Positions 56,228 through 64,000 of a stretch of 64,000 bases of DNA are shown one piece after another (positions within the stretch are counted from its first letter, which is position 1; each line of letters begins with the position of its first letter). Origin of the DNA: an uncultured Lachnospiraceae bacterium (GTDB lineage: Bacteria; Bacillota; Clostridia; Lachnospirales; Lachnospiraceae). The notes under the pieces were generated by a model that made no database searches, had not been told where the DNA came from, and saw nothing but the letters and a program-made list of their open reading frames with translations. Both the position numbers and the translations under genes were made by a program. The DNA lies in the NCBI GenBank assembly GCA_947591155.1, contig CANQDA010000008.1, positions 39,698 through 103,697 on the forward strand, given 5' to 3'.

Positions 56228-56482
56228 TTAATTTTTACTTACTGAGGACCGGCACTCAATCCCGGTCTCGTCCTCGCACATCTTCACCATATCGATTCCG
56301 CTGCTCACGCATTCATTCCAGACTTCCTGCGATTCCAGGAACAAATCGTTGATCCGCTTGTAGCCCCATCCAAACTTCCTGTGGAGCGAAATCGCTATGG
56401 CCGCATAAATCTGCGGCGTAATGCTGTCAATCTTTCTGTACAGGATTGCAAGCATGTTGTTTAAGTCCTTATTCTTCGCCAT
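56228..56482 (-). CDS. Small helical early protein (84 aa)
   Basis: MAKNKDLNNMLAILYRKIDS then AIAISLHRKFGWGYKRINDL and FLESQEVWNECVSSGIDMVK. A conserved gut-phage type. ATG 56482 follows GGAGG by 6 nt and overlaps the previous gene's end. Confidence 0.6.
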   Translation of the reverse strand: MAKNKDLNNMLAILYRKIDSITPQIYAAIAISLHRKFGWGYKRINDLFLESQEVWNECVSSGIDMVKMCEDETGIECRSSVSKN

Positions 56483-57566
56483 TTTCTTCCTCCGGTTCCA
56501 GATAATCAAATATGTTCATCTGACCTTCGCATTCATCAGATTCCATAGTCCTGACGAATTCCCTATATTTCCTCGTATACTCATAGCTTTCTCGGAAAAT
56601 GTTGTTTACCGCCACGAAGAGTTTTGGTTCATGCTGCCGAATTGTTTCCAGTTCATGCTCAAAATCATTTCCAAGCGGACATCCAGCGCACCCAGTCCTC
56701 TTAAGCCCATATTCCGTATAACACCTGCTATGCGTTATCCCGTAATGTTCCTCGTAAATTCTCTTTTGTTCATTCTTGTACCAAAATATCGGCCTGAATA
56801 CATCATAGCCATCGTTTCCTTCCGAAAAACAGCTTGCAACGCTTATCCTTTGACCGCCTTCCGCTCTTCTGATGCCCAAGATATTCAAATCGTAGCCTTC
56901 TCCTTTGATAGCTGCATTTGCAACTTTCTTCTTTGCATATTCGCAGCATTCTTTGGATATCTTGAAATTAGGTGGTTCAGACTTCATGAATTCTTTTAGC
57001 AACTTATTCCTGCCGATGTTGAAATTGCTCCCATCTCCGAATAAGTTGCACCACCATTTTAGCGCAGTTTTGCAGTTCGGATATTTTTCAAACAAGTTAT
57101 CGAAAGTATCATCTTCCCATTGGAAACCGTGTTTCTGTAGCCTTCCTATGTACTCGCTTGTTACTTTTGAAACAAACGGTTCCCCATATTCCCGGCATGA
57201 TATTGGAATTGGCTTTAATGCCTTATATTTCCTGACCTTAATTTGGTATTTATCTTCCAAGTATTCCAAATGGTCTTTTGTGGCTTGATATTCCAGTCCA
57301 GTATCAAACCAAACATAATCAATTTTCCCGCCCGTGTCGCATTTCTGGCAGATATCCAGGATGATGTCGCTATCCGCCCCGCCAGAAATGCTGCAGGCTA
57401 TTTTCTTGTATGCAGGGCTGTTGATCACAGCCCATGCCTTAATGAAGCTGTTCGCTATTACTTCATCCTTTGGACAATCCGAAAGGATTTCGTCCAGGCT
57501 TGCCCGTACCATTACGTCATTGAATAAAATTGGCTTGCTGATTTGAAGCAGTTCTTCCCTGGTCAC
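56469..57566 (-). CDS. PAPS reductase/DndC-like phage protein
   Basis: 365 residues. PP-loop ACSISGGADSDIILDIC (SGGxDS), VWFDTGLEYQATKDHLEYL, WCNLFGD and a C-terminal cysteine set (RTGCAGCPLGND). This is the phosphoadenosine phosphosulfate reductase-like family of phages, possibly a sulfur or nucleotide-modifying enzyme. Substrate unknown. Confidence 0.8.
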   Translation of the reverse strand: MTREELLQISKPILFNDVMVRASLDEILSDCPKDEVIANSFIKAWAVINSPAYKKIACSISGGADSDIILDICQKCDTGGKIDYVWFDTGLEYQATKDHLEYLEDKYQIKVRKYKALKPIPISCREYGEPFVSKVTSEYIGRLQKHGFQWEDDTFDNLFEKYPNCKTALKWWCNLFGDGSNFNIGRNKLLKEFMKSEPPNFKISKECCEYAKKKVANAAIKGEGYDLNILGIRRAEGGQRISVASCFSEGNDGYDVFRPIFWYKNEQKRIYEEHYGITHSRCYTEYGLKRTGCAGCPLGNDFEHELETIRQHEPKLFVAVNNIFRESYEYTRKYREFVRTMESDECEGQMNIFDYLEPEEENGEE

Positions 57567-57763
57567 TTCAATTCACCCCGCTTTCTCAATTCTCGCCTGC
57601 AGGCTGCTATCCTTGATTTGTTTTTTCCGCCGTTCGATTCCATGATGGAAATGGCTTCCTTGAGCTGTTCGGCACTCGCATAGCCAAGATGGCATATGAA
57701 ATTTCCATCCGTGGAAGGAACTGTTATCAGACAGTTCACGATCTGGTCACTTGTGAGGCTCAT
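57563..57763 (-). CDS. Small early protein (66 aa)
   Basis: MSLTSDQIVNCLITVPSTDG then HLGYASAEQLKEAISIMESN. AAGGAGG 7 nt before ATG 57763; 4-nt overlap with the next gene. Unknown. Confidence 0.55.
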   Translation of the reverse strand: MSLTSDQIVNCLITVPSTDGNFICHLGYASAEQLKEAISIMESNGGKNKSRIAACRRELRKRGELK

Positions 57764-57963
57764 GCGATTTCCTCCTTCCATGCTTCCCAGTCAAACGCTT
57801 GTCCGCATTCCCCGCAATATTTCTGCCGGAAATTCAGCGACTTAATCAGTCCACAGCTAGGGCATATGTACTGTCCGTTTCTCACATTCGGCTTCCTGCG
57901 AATGCGGTAACTTATCTCAGATTCTATCTTTTCACGGTTAAAAACTTCATTCAGCAGATTCAT
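57760..57963 (-). CDS. Zinc-ribbon protein (67 aa)
   Basis: MNLLNEVFNREKIESEISYR then YICPSCGLIKS and KYCGECGQAFDW, a complete four-Cys ribbon. Start 57963; the longer frame to 58008 lacks a site. Confidence 0.65.
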   Translation of the reverse strand: MNLLNEVFNREKIESEISYRIRRKPNVRNGQYICPSCGLIKSLNFRQKYCGECGQAFDWEAWKEEIA

Positions 57964-58114
57964 TTTTCCTGCATTCCTCCTTTTCCTTACACGCTTTCCC
58001 ATACTCAATCACGATGTAATCCTTTACTGCTTCATCCACAGTTTTGCCATGCTTGAAGCAGTACCTGTCCACGTAACGCTTGAAATCCTCGTTCCTGTCA
58101 TACAGTTTTCTCAT
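57947..58114 (-). CDS. Small early protein (55 aa)
   Basis: MRKLYDRNEDFKRYVDRYCF then GKTVDEAVKDYIVIEYGKAC. GGGAG before ATG 58114; overlaps both neighbours. Basic-acidic helical protein, unknown. Confidence 0.6.
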   Translation of the reverse strand: MRKLYDRNEDFKRYVDRYCFKHGKTVDEAVKDYIVIEYGKACKEKEECRKNESAE

Positions 58115-58262
58115 TTTCTATCTCCCTTCTGGCAGCTTCCATACCTAAATTGTAATAATAATCTCTTTCTGAATCCATTCCGTCCGCAGACAATATACAG
58201 GATAACGCAAACCCAACAAAGCACCCGCAGCAAAATATAAATAAACCGAATATCCAATCCAT
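58098..58262 (-). CDS. Small membrane protein (54 aa)
   Basis: MDWIFGLFIFCCGCFVGFAL is one membrane helix, then RDYYYNLGMEAARREIENEK. ATG overlaps the previous stop (TGATG), so it is translationally coupled to the MazG-like gene. Confidence 0.6.
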   Translation of the reverse strand: MDWIFGLFIFCCGCFVGFALSCILSADGMDSERDYYYNLGMEAARREIENEKTV

Positions 58263-58573
58263 CACTCATCTCTCCCTTCCTGAATCCGCCTGATCTGCCT
58301 GTCCAGTTTTTCCTCTATGACTGTTTCAATCTCATTCGCACTGAGAATATAATATCCCATCTGCCACAGCATGATCTGCACGTCCGCAAGTTCTTCAACT
58401 ATATTTTTCCTTGCCAGTTCAAAATCTTCTTTCTTGCAACGATCAGATTTGCTTTTCCTCCAAAACTTATTTATTGCCTGGGTAAGTTCCGCCATTTCCT
58501 CGATGCACTGGCGGCTCTGCGCATCATAGCCGTAACTGTCTGCTATAAATCTGATTTTTTCTTCCGTTGTCAT
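58262..58573 (-). CDS. MazG-like nucleotide pyrophosphohydrolase
   Basis: 103 residues, four-helix: CIEEMAELTQAINKFW and NIVEELADVQIMLWQM give the EExxE..ExxD metal motif of MazG-like proteins. Would hydrolyse NTPs or (p)ppGpp-like nucleotides to support phage growth. Confidence 0.75.
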   Translation of the reverse strand: MTTEEKIRFIADSYGYDAQSRQCIEEMAELTQAINKFWRKSKSDRCKKEDFELARKNIVEELADVQIMLWQMGYYILSANEIETVIEEKLDRQIRRIQEGRDE

Positions 58574-59022
58574 GATTCCACCTCCAGCAAATCCCTGTTA
58601 TCAAAAATATTCCCGATAACTTCACAGTCAGCCACACCTTTATATACATAATCCAGCAAATTTGCATTGACAGCATTTGTCCAGTAGAAACACCCTTCGG
58701 AATATTCGATTACTCCACGGTTAATAATCAAACTATCGTGATACTCATACTGCCCCGGCGCTTCATCCTCATAGTCGACAATATCGCCCTCGAATATCTT
58801 CTTTCCGTTTTTGTCTACTAACCCAGTGTACTGTCCGACAGTGTTAGCATATACAGGGAACTTTTCTATTTCCGGCTCCTGCTGATATATAATCGCAAAA
58901 TCTCCATCATCATTATTCGGGAATATGCCGCCATATACCCAATTACTATCAACAGGTTTTCCGTCCATACGGACTATCTCACCTTTTCGCCTTGTTTGAC
59001 CTCTAAATAATATCTCTCTCAC
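58570..59022 (-). CDS. YopX family protein
   Basis: 150 residues: MREILFRGQTRRKGE, WVYGGIF, VYANTVGQYTGLVDKNGKKI and FEGDIVDYEDE are the YopX signature, then a beta-rich C-terminus (CFYWTNAVNANLLDYVYKG). Function of YopX proteins is not known; common in Firmicutes phages. Confidence 0.88.
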   Translation of the reverse strand: MREILFRGQTRRKGEIVRMDGKPVDSNWVYGGIFPNNDDGDFAIIYQQEPEIEKFPVYANTVGQYTGLVDKNGKKIFEGDIVDYEDEAPGQYEYHDSLIINRGVIEYSEGCFYWTNAVNANLLDYVYKGVADCEVIGNIFDNRDLLEVES

Positions 59023-59065
59023 CGCTTATTCCTCCATTCAATATTGCTGATGTTGTGTCCATTGG

Positions 59066-59275
59066 TTAGCCCTCCGTTGTATCTTCTTCATCTTCTGACA
59101 AAGGAATCCAGTTAATAATGATAATATCTCCACCAATTCCGGTTTCAGCCTGTATTTTTTCCGTCAATTCTTTTACATCTTTCATCGTCGGCGGATTATG
59201 TGCAAAACTACAATACGAATTTTTAATTATGATTCCACTGATTCCTTGATACATATATAAAACTAAACATCTCAT
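59066..59275 (-). CDS. Small early protein (69 aa)
   Basis: NPPTMKDVKELTEKIQAETG and DIIIINWIPLSEDEED; acidic. No family recognised. Confidence 0.45.
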   Translation of the reverse strand: MRCLVLYMYQGISGIIIKNSYCSFAHNPPTMKDVKELTEKIQAETGIGGDIIIINWIPLSEDEEDTTEG

Positions 59276-59300
59276 GCCTTATACCTCCCTCTTCCAAATA

Positions 59301-59738
59301 TCAGTCGCCAGAAAAAATACCATCAGGGCGCATTTTCGCCATCGCCAAAAGCTGATACAGCGGCTTTATTGCGTTCTCCCTTGTTGGAATCCAATAACCA
59401 TTCGCTCCCTTATCCTGATATCTTTTTATCTCTCCCGGCTTCAAATCTTCCTTCATGTTTTCCAGAACCGAAATCGCATTCTGGAGAATCGGAATACTTT
59501 CCGCACCGCTCAACCCGTAAATGGAGCGGATACCGCTTCTTCCGTTGTAATAGTTCTCATCTTCAAAACTCGGGAATACGCCATCTTTGTAGTACCAGTC
59601 CGCATAGTTGTAAGTAATGTTCAGCCACGCTTCCCTTGTCCCGCCGATCTCATATATACCTCCACGCATATAATGCGGATCTTCAAATTCAATGGTCTCC
59701 TTTGTAACAGGGTCTTTCAGTGAAATGTCATAACTCAT
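59301..59738 (-). CDS. Conserved phage protein (145 aa)
   Basis: MSYDISLKDPVTKETIEFED, GGTREAWLNITYNYADWYY and SIYGLSGAESIPILQNAISV. A frequently seen Firmicutes phage family without known function; mixed alpha/beta. Confidence 0.65.
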   Translation of the reverse strand: MSYDISLKDPVTKETIEFEDPHYMRGGIYEIGGTREAWLNITYNYADWYYKDGVFPSFEDENYYNGRSGIRSIYGLSGAESIPILQNAISVLENMKEDLKPGEIKRYQDKGANGYWIPTRENAIKPLYQLLAMAKMRPDGIFSGD

Positions 59739-59739
59739 T

Positions 59740-60072
59740 TTAGAAGTGCCTCCTTTTATCTGGTTTTAATTGTGAAAACAATGTTTCTGAAAACTCATTT
59801 AGTTCCTCATTGTCTGCAAGATAATCATTCACATCATCGAAATAATCATCTTCCGTTTCGATGTCCCAATCAATCCAACCCATTTCCTCTTCTTCATACC
59901 GTTGTAGCCCTTGCACATTGGTGAAATCAGGCTTTATGCGGTTTTCCAGTTGGAAAAGGTCATAAGAAGCCAGAATGTCCATGACCTTTTTCCCTTCCTC
60001 TATGGTGTCAACGTACACATAGAATGGTTTCCCTGGCACCTGCGGGATGTGCCATACTCTTAATTTTTTCAT
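59740..60072 (-). CDS. Conserved early protein (superinfection-exclusion-like?)
   Basis: 110 residues. RVWHIPQVPGKPFYVYVDTI and KVMDILASYDLFQLENRIKP resemble proteins labelled superinfection exclusion in some Firmicutes phages (weak recollection). C-terminus is very acidic (DIETEDDYFDDVNDYLADNE). Treat function as open. Confidence 0.5.
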   Translation of the reverse strand: MKKLRVWHIPQVPGKPFYVYVDTIEEGKKVMDILASYDLFQLENRIKPDFTNVQGLQRYEEEEMGWIDWDIETEDDYFDDVNDYLADNEELNEFSETLFSQLKPDKRRHF

Positions 60073-60305
60073 TGTGTTTTCATCCTCCTTTTCGATTCTT
60101 CTTCTAATTTTTCGATAAACGCCATAATTAACTTCCTTGGAAAAATCGAATTCCCATACTTTTTACAGAACGCATCCCCGGCATTTATCAGTTCATCCCA
60201 ATATTCGTCATTTTCCTCCGGTGTCCAATATTTCTGGCAGTAATTCCAAAAGTCACGGAACATCTGCCACTCCGGTGATGTCTTTCCAAACGTTACGCTT
60301 CCCAT
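60069..60305 (-). CDS. Small early protein (78 aa)
   Basis: SVTFGKTSPEWQMFRDFWNY then YWDELINAGDAFCKKYG; helical, aromatic-rich, common in phage early regions. Overlaps the next gene by 4 nt. Confidence 0.55.
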   Translation of the reverse strand: MGSVTFGKTSPEWQMFRDFWNYCQKYWTPEENDEYWDELINAGDAFCKKYGNSIFPRKLIMAFIEKLEEESKRRMKTQ

Positions 60306-60478
60306 TATGTTCCCTCCAGTTTGTCAATCTTCCGTCTGATAAGCTCGCAAGCCCAATCCAGGTCGTCCATCTCCCTGGTGAAATCATGTTCTGAAAAATC
60401 TTCCAGGGCACGATATCGTTCCATAAGCTTTCTCTGTTTTACTTTTAGAAAGCAGACCAGGATGTTTTTTATTTTCAC
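60305..60478 (-). CDS. Small helical early protein (57 aa)
   Basis: GTG 60478 lies 8 nt after GGAGG; reads VKIKNILVCFLKVKQRKLME then DDLDWACELIRRKIDKLEG. Unknown. Confidence 0.5.
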   Translation of the reverse strand: MKIKNILVCFLKVKQRKLMERYRALEDFSEHDFTREMDDLDWACELIRRKIDKLEGT

Positions 60479-60493
60479 GCATATCACCTCCAA

Positions 60494-62785
60494 TCAGTCA
60501 AATGGAGTTTCACCATCCAGGGGAATGAAATTATCCCATCCGTAATCCACATACAAATCATCGCCATACCCATAAATTCTTTTGGATTTTTCATCGTAGT
60601 TCAGTATGTATCCATTTGTTTCCACATTTCCAAATATCCTGTTTTTTGTCACCTTGCATAGCCGCTGTGATGGTTCTATATCTTTGCCCTTTTCATAAGC
60701 GATCACGTATGTGGCAAGATTTGAAATGTCTCCGGAACCGCTTACTTCATCGTTCTCATTCAAGGAAAAATTATTTTTTCGCTTGTGAGCCACCAGAAAG
60801 ATCAATACATCGTATGTAAGTGCAATCCTGGCAAGCTTTTTCACAAACTGACTTTGCTTTTCGTATTTATCGAAAGCGGATAATGGCTCCAAGTCCATAG
60901 CGGTCATGAGATTATCAAGCAGCACCACATTAATTCCGTACTGTAGGATTGCATTCTCAACAATTTTAACCAGGCTCTCCTTTTCATCGTCCTCCGCATC
61001 AATCGCCGAATTATCGTAAAGGAAAAATTTCCCACGGTACCATTCCGATATCATCTGCTTGTTCGACTTTGAAATGGAATAACCCTTGTCGCCCCATTTG
61101 TTCTGGCATTCAAAGATGTGTCTTCCACCGGCGATCTGCAAGTCTATCCATGACTTAAACCTGAAATTTGGAAGTTCGCCTGAGTATGCCAGACACTTAT
61201 AGTTTTGGTGTATGGCATTCACCAGGATTTGGCTTGCCAGCGTGCTGTTATGCGTTGGTATCATGGATTTTCCTGCGCAATAAATCCCATCTTCAACCTG
61301 GATACAGTTCCCTATCTTTGGAGAAACCCTTTCCACGGACTTGATGTAAACATCATGTAAACATGGTGCTGCCCCATCTATACCAGGTCTGTCTGGTATT
61401 TTATAAAAATAAGCGCTCTTCCCGTTCATTCCAAATACGTGTGGCGGAAGGGAAAACAATTCCTTCGTTGATATGATCTTTTCACGGTGCTCGAACATCC
61501 TGTCATACACAACCCACTCATGGTTTTCATGGCATTGTATCTGTTCCCCATTCGTAAAGGTAACAAGACAGTCTGCATAATTTTTCTGGAATATATGGGT
61601 TACTCTTTTCAACTTGCCATCAATCCCATAGACCCTGTCACCTACAACCAGATCACCATGATTCTTCCAGCCGTTTTCGGTCAGTATCGGCGTATCATCT
61701 GCCAAGAGTTTTCCTTCACCTGCTTTCCCGCTTATCAAAACTACCCCGCCGAATTCCGGGCCGCCATATAACAGATTGTCCACTTGCTTTATTCCGGTTT
61801 TCAGCTTTTGTATATTGTTAAGGTCTACATCCTGCACGTCCGACAACTGGATTATTTTTCTTATCGGAACCATTACGGCGTTTTCGATGCAGTTCCTTAT
61901 CTGCTCCGCACCATATTTCCGTAAAATGTCATTGGCATCCTTGCAGTCCTTGTAATATTCCTCCCTAACGTGCTTTATGGTCTTTTTGAACCGTTTTTTA
62001 ATCTCGTCCAAAATGGTTATATGCCCCTTTTCATAATCCCCGAACACAATGATCTCTTCAAACTGGTTTACCCAATTCCAGCAGTAAGGAATCCATGTAA
62101 ATCCGTTTGCACCAGTCGGCACACTGACCGCATTTTTTATCCCAGCAGAAGCAACCGACAGGGAATCTATTTGTCCCTCTGTAATGACCAGGCTTGAAAA
62201 GTCCTCACATTGCTTCATCCCAAACAGAATCGGCTTGCAGTCTTTTTCGCACCACTCCTTGTTGCTGTCTTTTTCTTTGTCAAAGTCCGTCTTGCGGTAC
62301 TTCACAAATTGCAGTACACCATTCTCGTCATAAAACGGAAATACGAGGATATTTTTTTTCCCGGTCTGCACCGTGATCTCATACCTTTTAGCGATCTCTT
62401 CCGATATTCCACGGCTTTCAAGGTACTGTACCGCCTCTGGCTTCGGGACGATTGCCTCCTTCCGCTTTCTGAAGGTTTCTATAGCCTTGTTATTAAATAC
62501 ACGTCTAGGCTTGTAATATTCGTCCACTTCATTCCCAAGGGAAAAGTCAAAGTCCTTTGCCAGGGTGACCATGTTTCCATGTGCCCCGCAGCTTGCACGG
62601 AAACATTTAAATTTTCCAGTATCCAGATCAATGGAAAAGGTCTTTATGTTGTCCCTTGTCGGCTTCGGTCGGCAGTATGGGCATGTCTTGAAGAACAGTT
62701 CCCTGTTGCGTATGCTCGTTTCAGCCATCATGTGCCTTGCAAAATTAAAGGCATCCTGCTCCTTAAATTCGTAAAAGCCATACAT
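60494..62785 (-). CDS. Primase-helicase (T7 gp4/DnaB-like) with an intein in the P-loop
   Basis: 763 residues. Zinc domain CPYC..CFRASCG (residues 35-66), TOPRIM (LVITEGQIDSLS, IIVFGDYE), then a RecA-type helicase. The Walker A GKAGEGK-S is split by a 154-residue intein (residues 360-513; 61247-61708); the helicase resumes STLASQILVN with VVLLDNLMTAMD (Walker B) and ISNLATYVIAYEKG. After splicing a 609-residue primase-helicase would unwind phage DNA and prime lagging strands. Follows the helicase-loader gene. Confidence 0.92.
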   Translation of the reverse strand: MYGFYEFKEQDAFNFARHMMAETSIRNRELFFKTCPYCRPKPTRDNIKTFSIDLDTGKFKCFRASCGAHGNMVTLAKDFDFSLGNEVDEYYKPRRVFNNKAIETFRKRKEAIVPKPEAVQYLESRGISEEIAKRYEITVQTGKKNILVFPFYDENGVLQFVKYRKTDFDKEKDSNKEWCEKDCKPILFGMKQCEDFSSLVITEGQIDSLSVASAGIKNAVSVPTGANGFTWIPYCWNWVNQFEEIIVFGDYEKGHITILDEIKKRFKKTIKHVREEYYKDCKDANDILRKYGAEQIRNCIENAVMVPIRKIIQLSDVQDVDLNNIQKLKTGIKQVDNLLYGGPEFGGVVLISGKAGEGKLLADDTPILTENGWKNHGDLVVGDRVYGIDGKLKRVTHIFQKNYADCLVTFTNGEQIQCHENHEWVVYDRMFEHREKIISTKELFSLPPHVFGMNGKSAYFYKIPDRPGIDGAAPCLHDVYIKSVERVSPKIGNCIQVEDGIYCAGKSMIPTHNSTLASQILVNAIHQNYKCLAYSGELPNFRFKSWIDLQIAGGRHIFECQNKWGDKGYSISKSNKQMISEWYRGKFFLYDNSAIDAEDDEKESLVKIVENAILQYGINVVLLDNLMTAMDLEPLSAFDKYEKQSQFVKKLARIALTYDVLIFLVAHKRKNNFSLNENDEVSGSGDISNLATYVIAYEKGKDIEPSQRLCKVTKNRIFGNVETNGYILNYDEKSKRIYGYGDDLYVDYGWDNFIPLDGETPFD
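61247..61708 (-). mobile_element. Class 3-type mini-intein in helicase P-loop
   Basis: Begins LLADDTPIL: residue 1 is Leu, not Cys/Ser, so class 1 splicing is impossible. It has instead the class 3 signature: block B CHENHEW (Trp 65), block F GNCIQVED (Cys 135), block G IPTHN (Thr 152, Asn 154), followed by Ser +1. No endonuclease domain is present (154 residues). Insertion is between Lys and Ser of GKAGEGK/S. Confidence 0.85.
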
Positions 62786-62806
62786 CTTTGCCTCTTTCTG
62801 GGACGC

Positions 62807-63376
62807 TTACAGATCAACCCATTCATCCCCGATTAGTTTCTCTTCCTCTTCCTCGTCTTTTTGCGGCAGTTCCGCATGGGCATTCGCTTCAATGGCGTTC
62901 CTGATATCCGGCTGCAACATTTTGTTTTCCCTCTCCGCCTCAAGAATCTTCTTGTAATTTTCCATGAAATCAGACTTCATAAAACGGACGGTGTTAGGAT
63001 TGTCCATCATATCGGAAAACTGTCTGTAGCCGCCGATCGCATTTTTGATGCTCTCTGGAAGCTGGTTGAATCTTTTGTTGGCAAGACCGTTTTTCGATAT
63101 ATCCTCCATCGCTTCCAGAACAAGTTCCCAGGCCTGCATTGGATTCAGCTCTGTTTCTGTTGAGAAGTTCACCAGGCACTCCCTGATATCCGCTATGGTG
63201 GGAGGATATTTGTTTGTGGCAACGTGCCTCTTTACCTGCATGGAAGCCATCTTATAGTCCAGGTCTTTCAGTTCCTCGTACCACATTTCCATAGATTTAT
63301 CAGTCGGGAATATATTTTCCCTTGGGTAATAGGTCTTAATTGCAGCCGCAAGTATTCCAAATTCCTTAGTTGTCAT
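62807..63376 (-). CDS. Helicase loader (G39P-like)
   Basis: 189 residues: TTKEFGILAAAIKTYYPREN, KMASMQVKRHVATNKYPPTIADIRECL and NQLPESIKNAIGGYRQFSDM match the SPP1 G39P loader/inhibitor family. It would load the helicase 60494-62785 onto initiator-bound origin DNA. ATG overlaps the stop of the initiator gene by 11 nt. Confidence 0.8.
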   Translation of the reverse strand: MTTKEFGILAAAIKTYYPRENIFPTDKSMEMWYEELKDLDYKMASMQVKRHVATNKYPPTIADIRECLVNFSTETELNPMQAWELVLEAMEDISKNGLANKRFNQLPESIKNAIGGYRQFSDMMDNPNTVRFMKSDFMENYKKILEAERENKMLQPDIRNAIEANAHAELPQKDEEEEEKLIGDEWVDL

Positions 63377-64000
63377 TTTCGCTTTCCTCCATTTCTTTTT
63401 TTCGCACCCACTCGCTCATCATGTTGTAGCTGTCCTGAAGCATTTCAGCGGTTCGGTTATGATAAGTGCCGTTTCCATCATTCTTTTTCCTTATGTTGCT
63501 CCAGGCAATTCCCTTAAACCCATTTGTTATGCTTTCTGATATGACGGTACAAACAGATTCGTCACCGTATTCATTTGCCTTCAACGAAACCAGTTCTAAA
63601 AGTTCAGCCATATCTGACTTGTCATAGGCATAGCCCTTTTTGTACTTGTAATTAAGCCATTTCTTTATGGAGGCAAGAATGGTTTCTGATAAATCACAAT
63701 TTGAGGAAACCACATCAAACAGTTTTCTGTATGAATCCAAACTATTATCAGTCCGTGAGGGGGGTAAGGGGGGTGTATTACTATTTACTATACTTTCATT
63801 ATTTAAATCTAACCTATCCTTACCTATACTATCCTTACCTAACTCTATACTATCCTTACCTAACCTAACCTGGGTATCCCCATACTGGGTATCCATTTGG
63901 TCTACCGTTGGTATACCGTTGGTATCCATTTGGTCTACCGTTGGTATACCGTTGGTATCCATTTGGTCTACCGTTGGTATACCGTTGGTATCCATTTGGT
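63366..64000 (-). CDS. Replication initiator-like protein (5' end outside window)
   Basis: The visible 3' part (>=210 residues) encodes repeats VDQMDTNGIPT and GKDSI, then a C-terminal DnaD/initiator-like helical domain (ASIKKWLNYKYKKGYAYDKS, ITNGFKGIAWSNIRKKND). DnaD-like tails with ITNGFKGI..NI motifs belong to phage replisome organisers. The repeated DNA (63808-64000) probably is the origin, as in lambda O. The start lies beyond 64000. Confidence 0.7.
   Translation of the reverse strand, partial: QMDTNGIPTVDQMDTNGIPTVDQMDTNGIPTVDQMDTQYGDTQVRLGKDSIELGKDSIGKDRLDLNNESIVNSNTPPLPPSRTDNSLDSYRKLFDVVSSNCDLSETILASIKKWLNYKYKKGYAYDKSDMAELLELVSLKANEYGDESVCTVISESITNGFKGIAWSNIRKKNDGNGTYHNRTAEMLQDSYNMMSEWVRKKEMEESENDN
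63888..64000. repeat. 33-bp tandem repeats inside the initiator gene
   Basis: Units at 63888, 63921, 63954 and a partial at 63987, each GGTATCCATTTGGTCTACCG then TTGGTATACCGTT. A second family, CTATACTATCCTTACCTA, repeats about three times at 63808-63865. The array continues beyond the window. Likely origin iterons. Confidence 0.8.

Overview
The window is part of a temperate siphovirus genome (phage or excised/circular prophage) of a low-GC Gram-positive host, most likely a gut Clostridia/Lachnospiraceae bacterium. The grounds are strong AGGAGG-type ribosome binding sites, AT-rich DNA, short tightly packed genes, and phage families typical of Firmicutes (SPP1-like portal and head genes, DUF1492, YopX, DUF3310, Rha/KilAC antirepressors, G39P-like helicase loader). 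Phage genes lie on both sides of a single attP-like site beside the integrase. No host genes are evident, and both window ends cut through the phage genome.

Nearly everything is transcribed on the minus strand, so the order is best read from high to low coordinates. 63-56 kb: replication initiator with iteron-like repeats, helicase loader, primase-helicase interrupted by an intein, small early genes and the tyrosine integrase. 55-54 kb: attP-like tRNA 3' end and a LexA-like double site. 54-51.5 kb: small early genes. 51.2-47.2 kb: an accessory island, mostly on the plus strand, run by an XRE regulator with four identical operators. 47.1-46.5 kb: a gene-free array of eleven degenerate repeats. 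45.6-44 kb: two tandem Arc-type repressors (the second with an amber codon) followed by an antirepressor, laid out like P22 immI. 43-38 kb: metabolism genes, a NUMOD4-HNH endonuclease and SSB.

39.1-30.8 kb is the most unusual part, an apparent RNA-protection and repair region. It has three normal tRNAs (Gln, Met, Lys), three tRNA-like RNAs without a recognisable anticodon arm, and two circularly permuted tRNA-like RNAs that look like bacterial YrlA-type Y RNAs. The Y-like RNAs lie just upstream of a Ro60-like DUF2828/vWA protein. An RNA ligase and an RtcB ligase follow further down.

30.7-2.8 kb is the late module: terminase, portal, minor head protein, scaffold, decoration protein with a near-perfect -1 frameshift signal into a second domain, capsid, connectors, tail genes, tail chaperones with a frameshift, and tape measure. 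It is heavily interrupted by two homing endonucleases, ribbon-helix-helix genes, a small counter-transcript, two Rha proteins, lysis genes, two HExxH metallopeptidases and a promoter-terminator moron. A structured leader motif recurs before the capsid, major tail and (degenerately) tape-measure genes. 2.5-0 kb: an antirepressor, then a membrane protein and a surface lipoprotein behind their own promoter, probably a lysogenic-conversion cassette.
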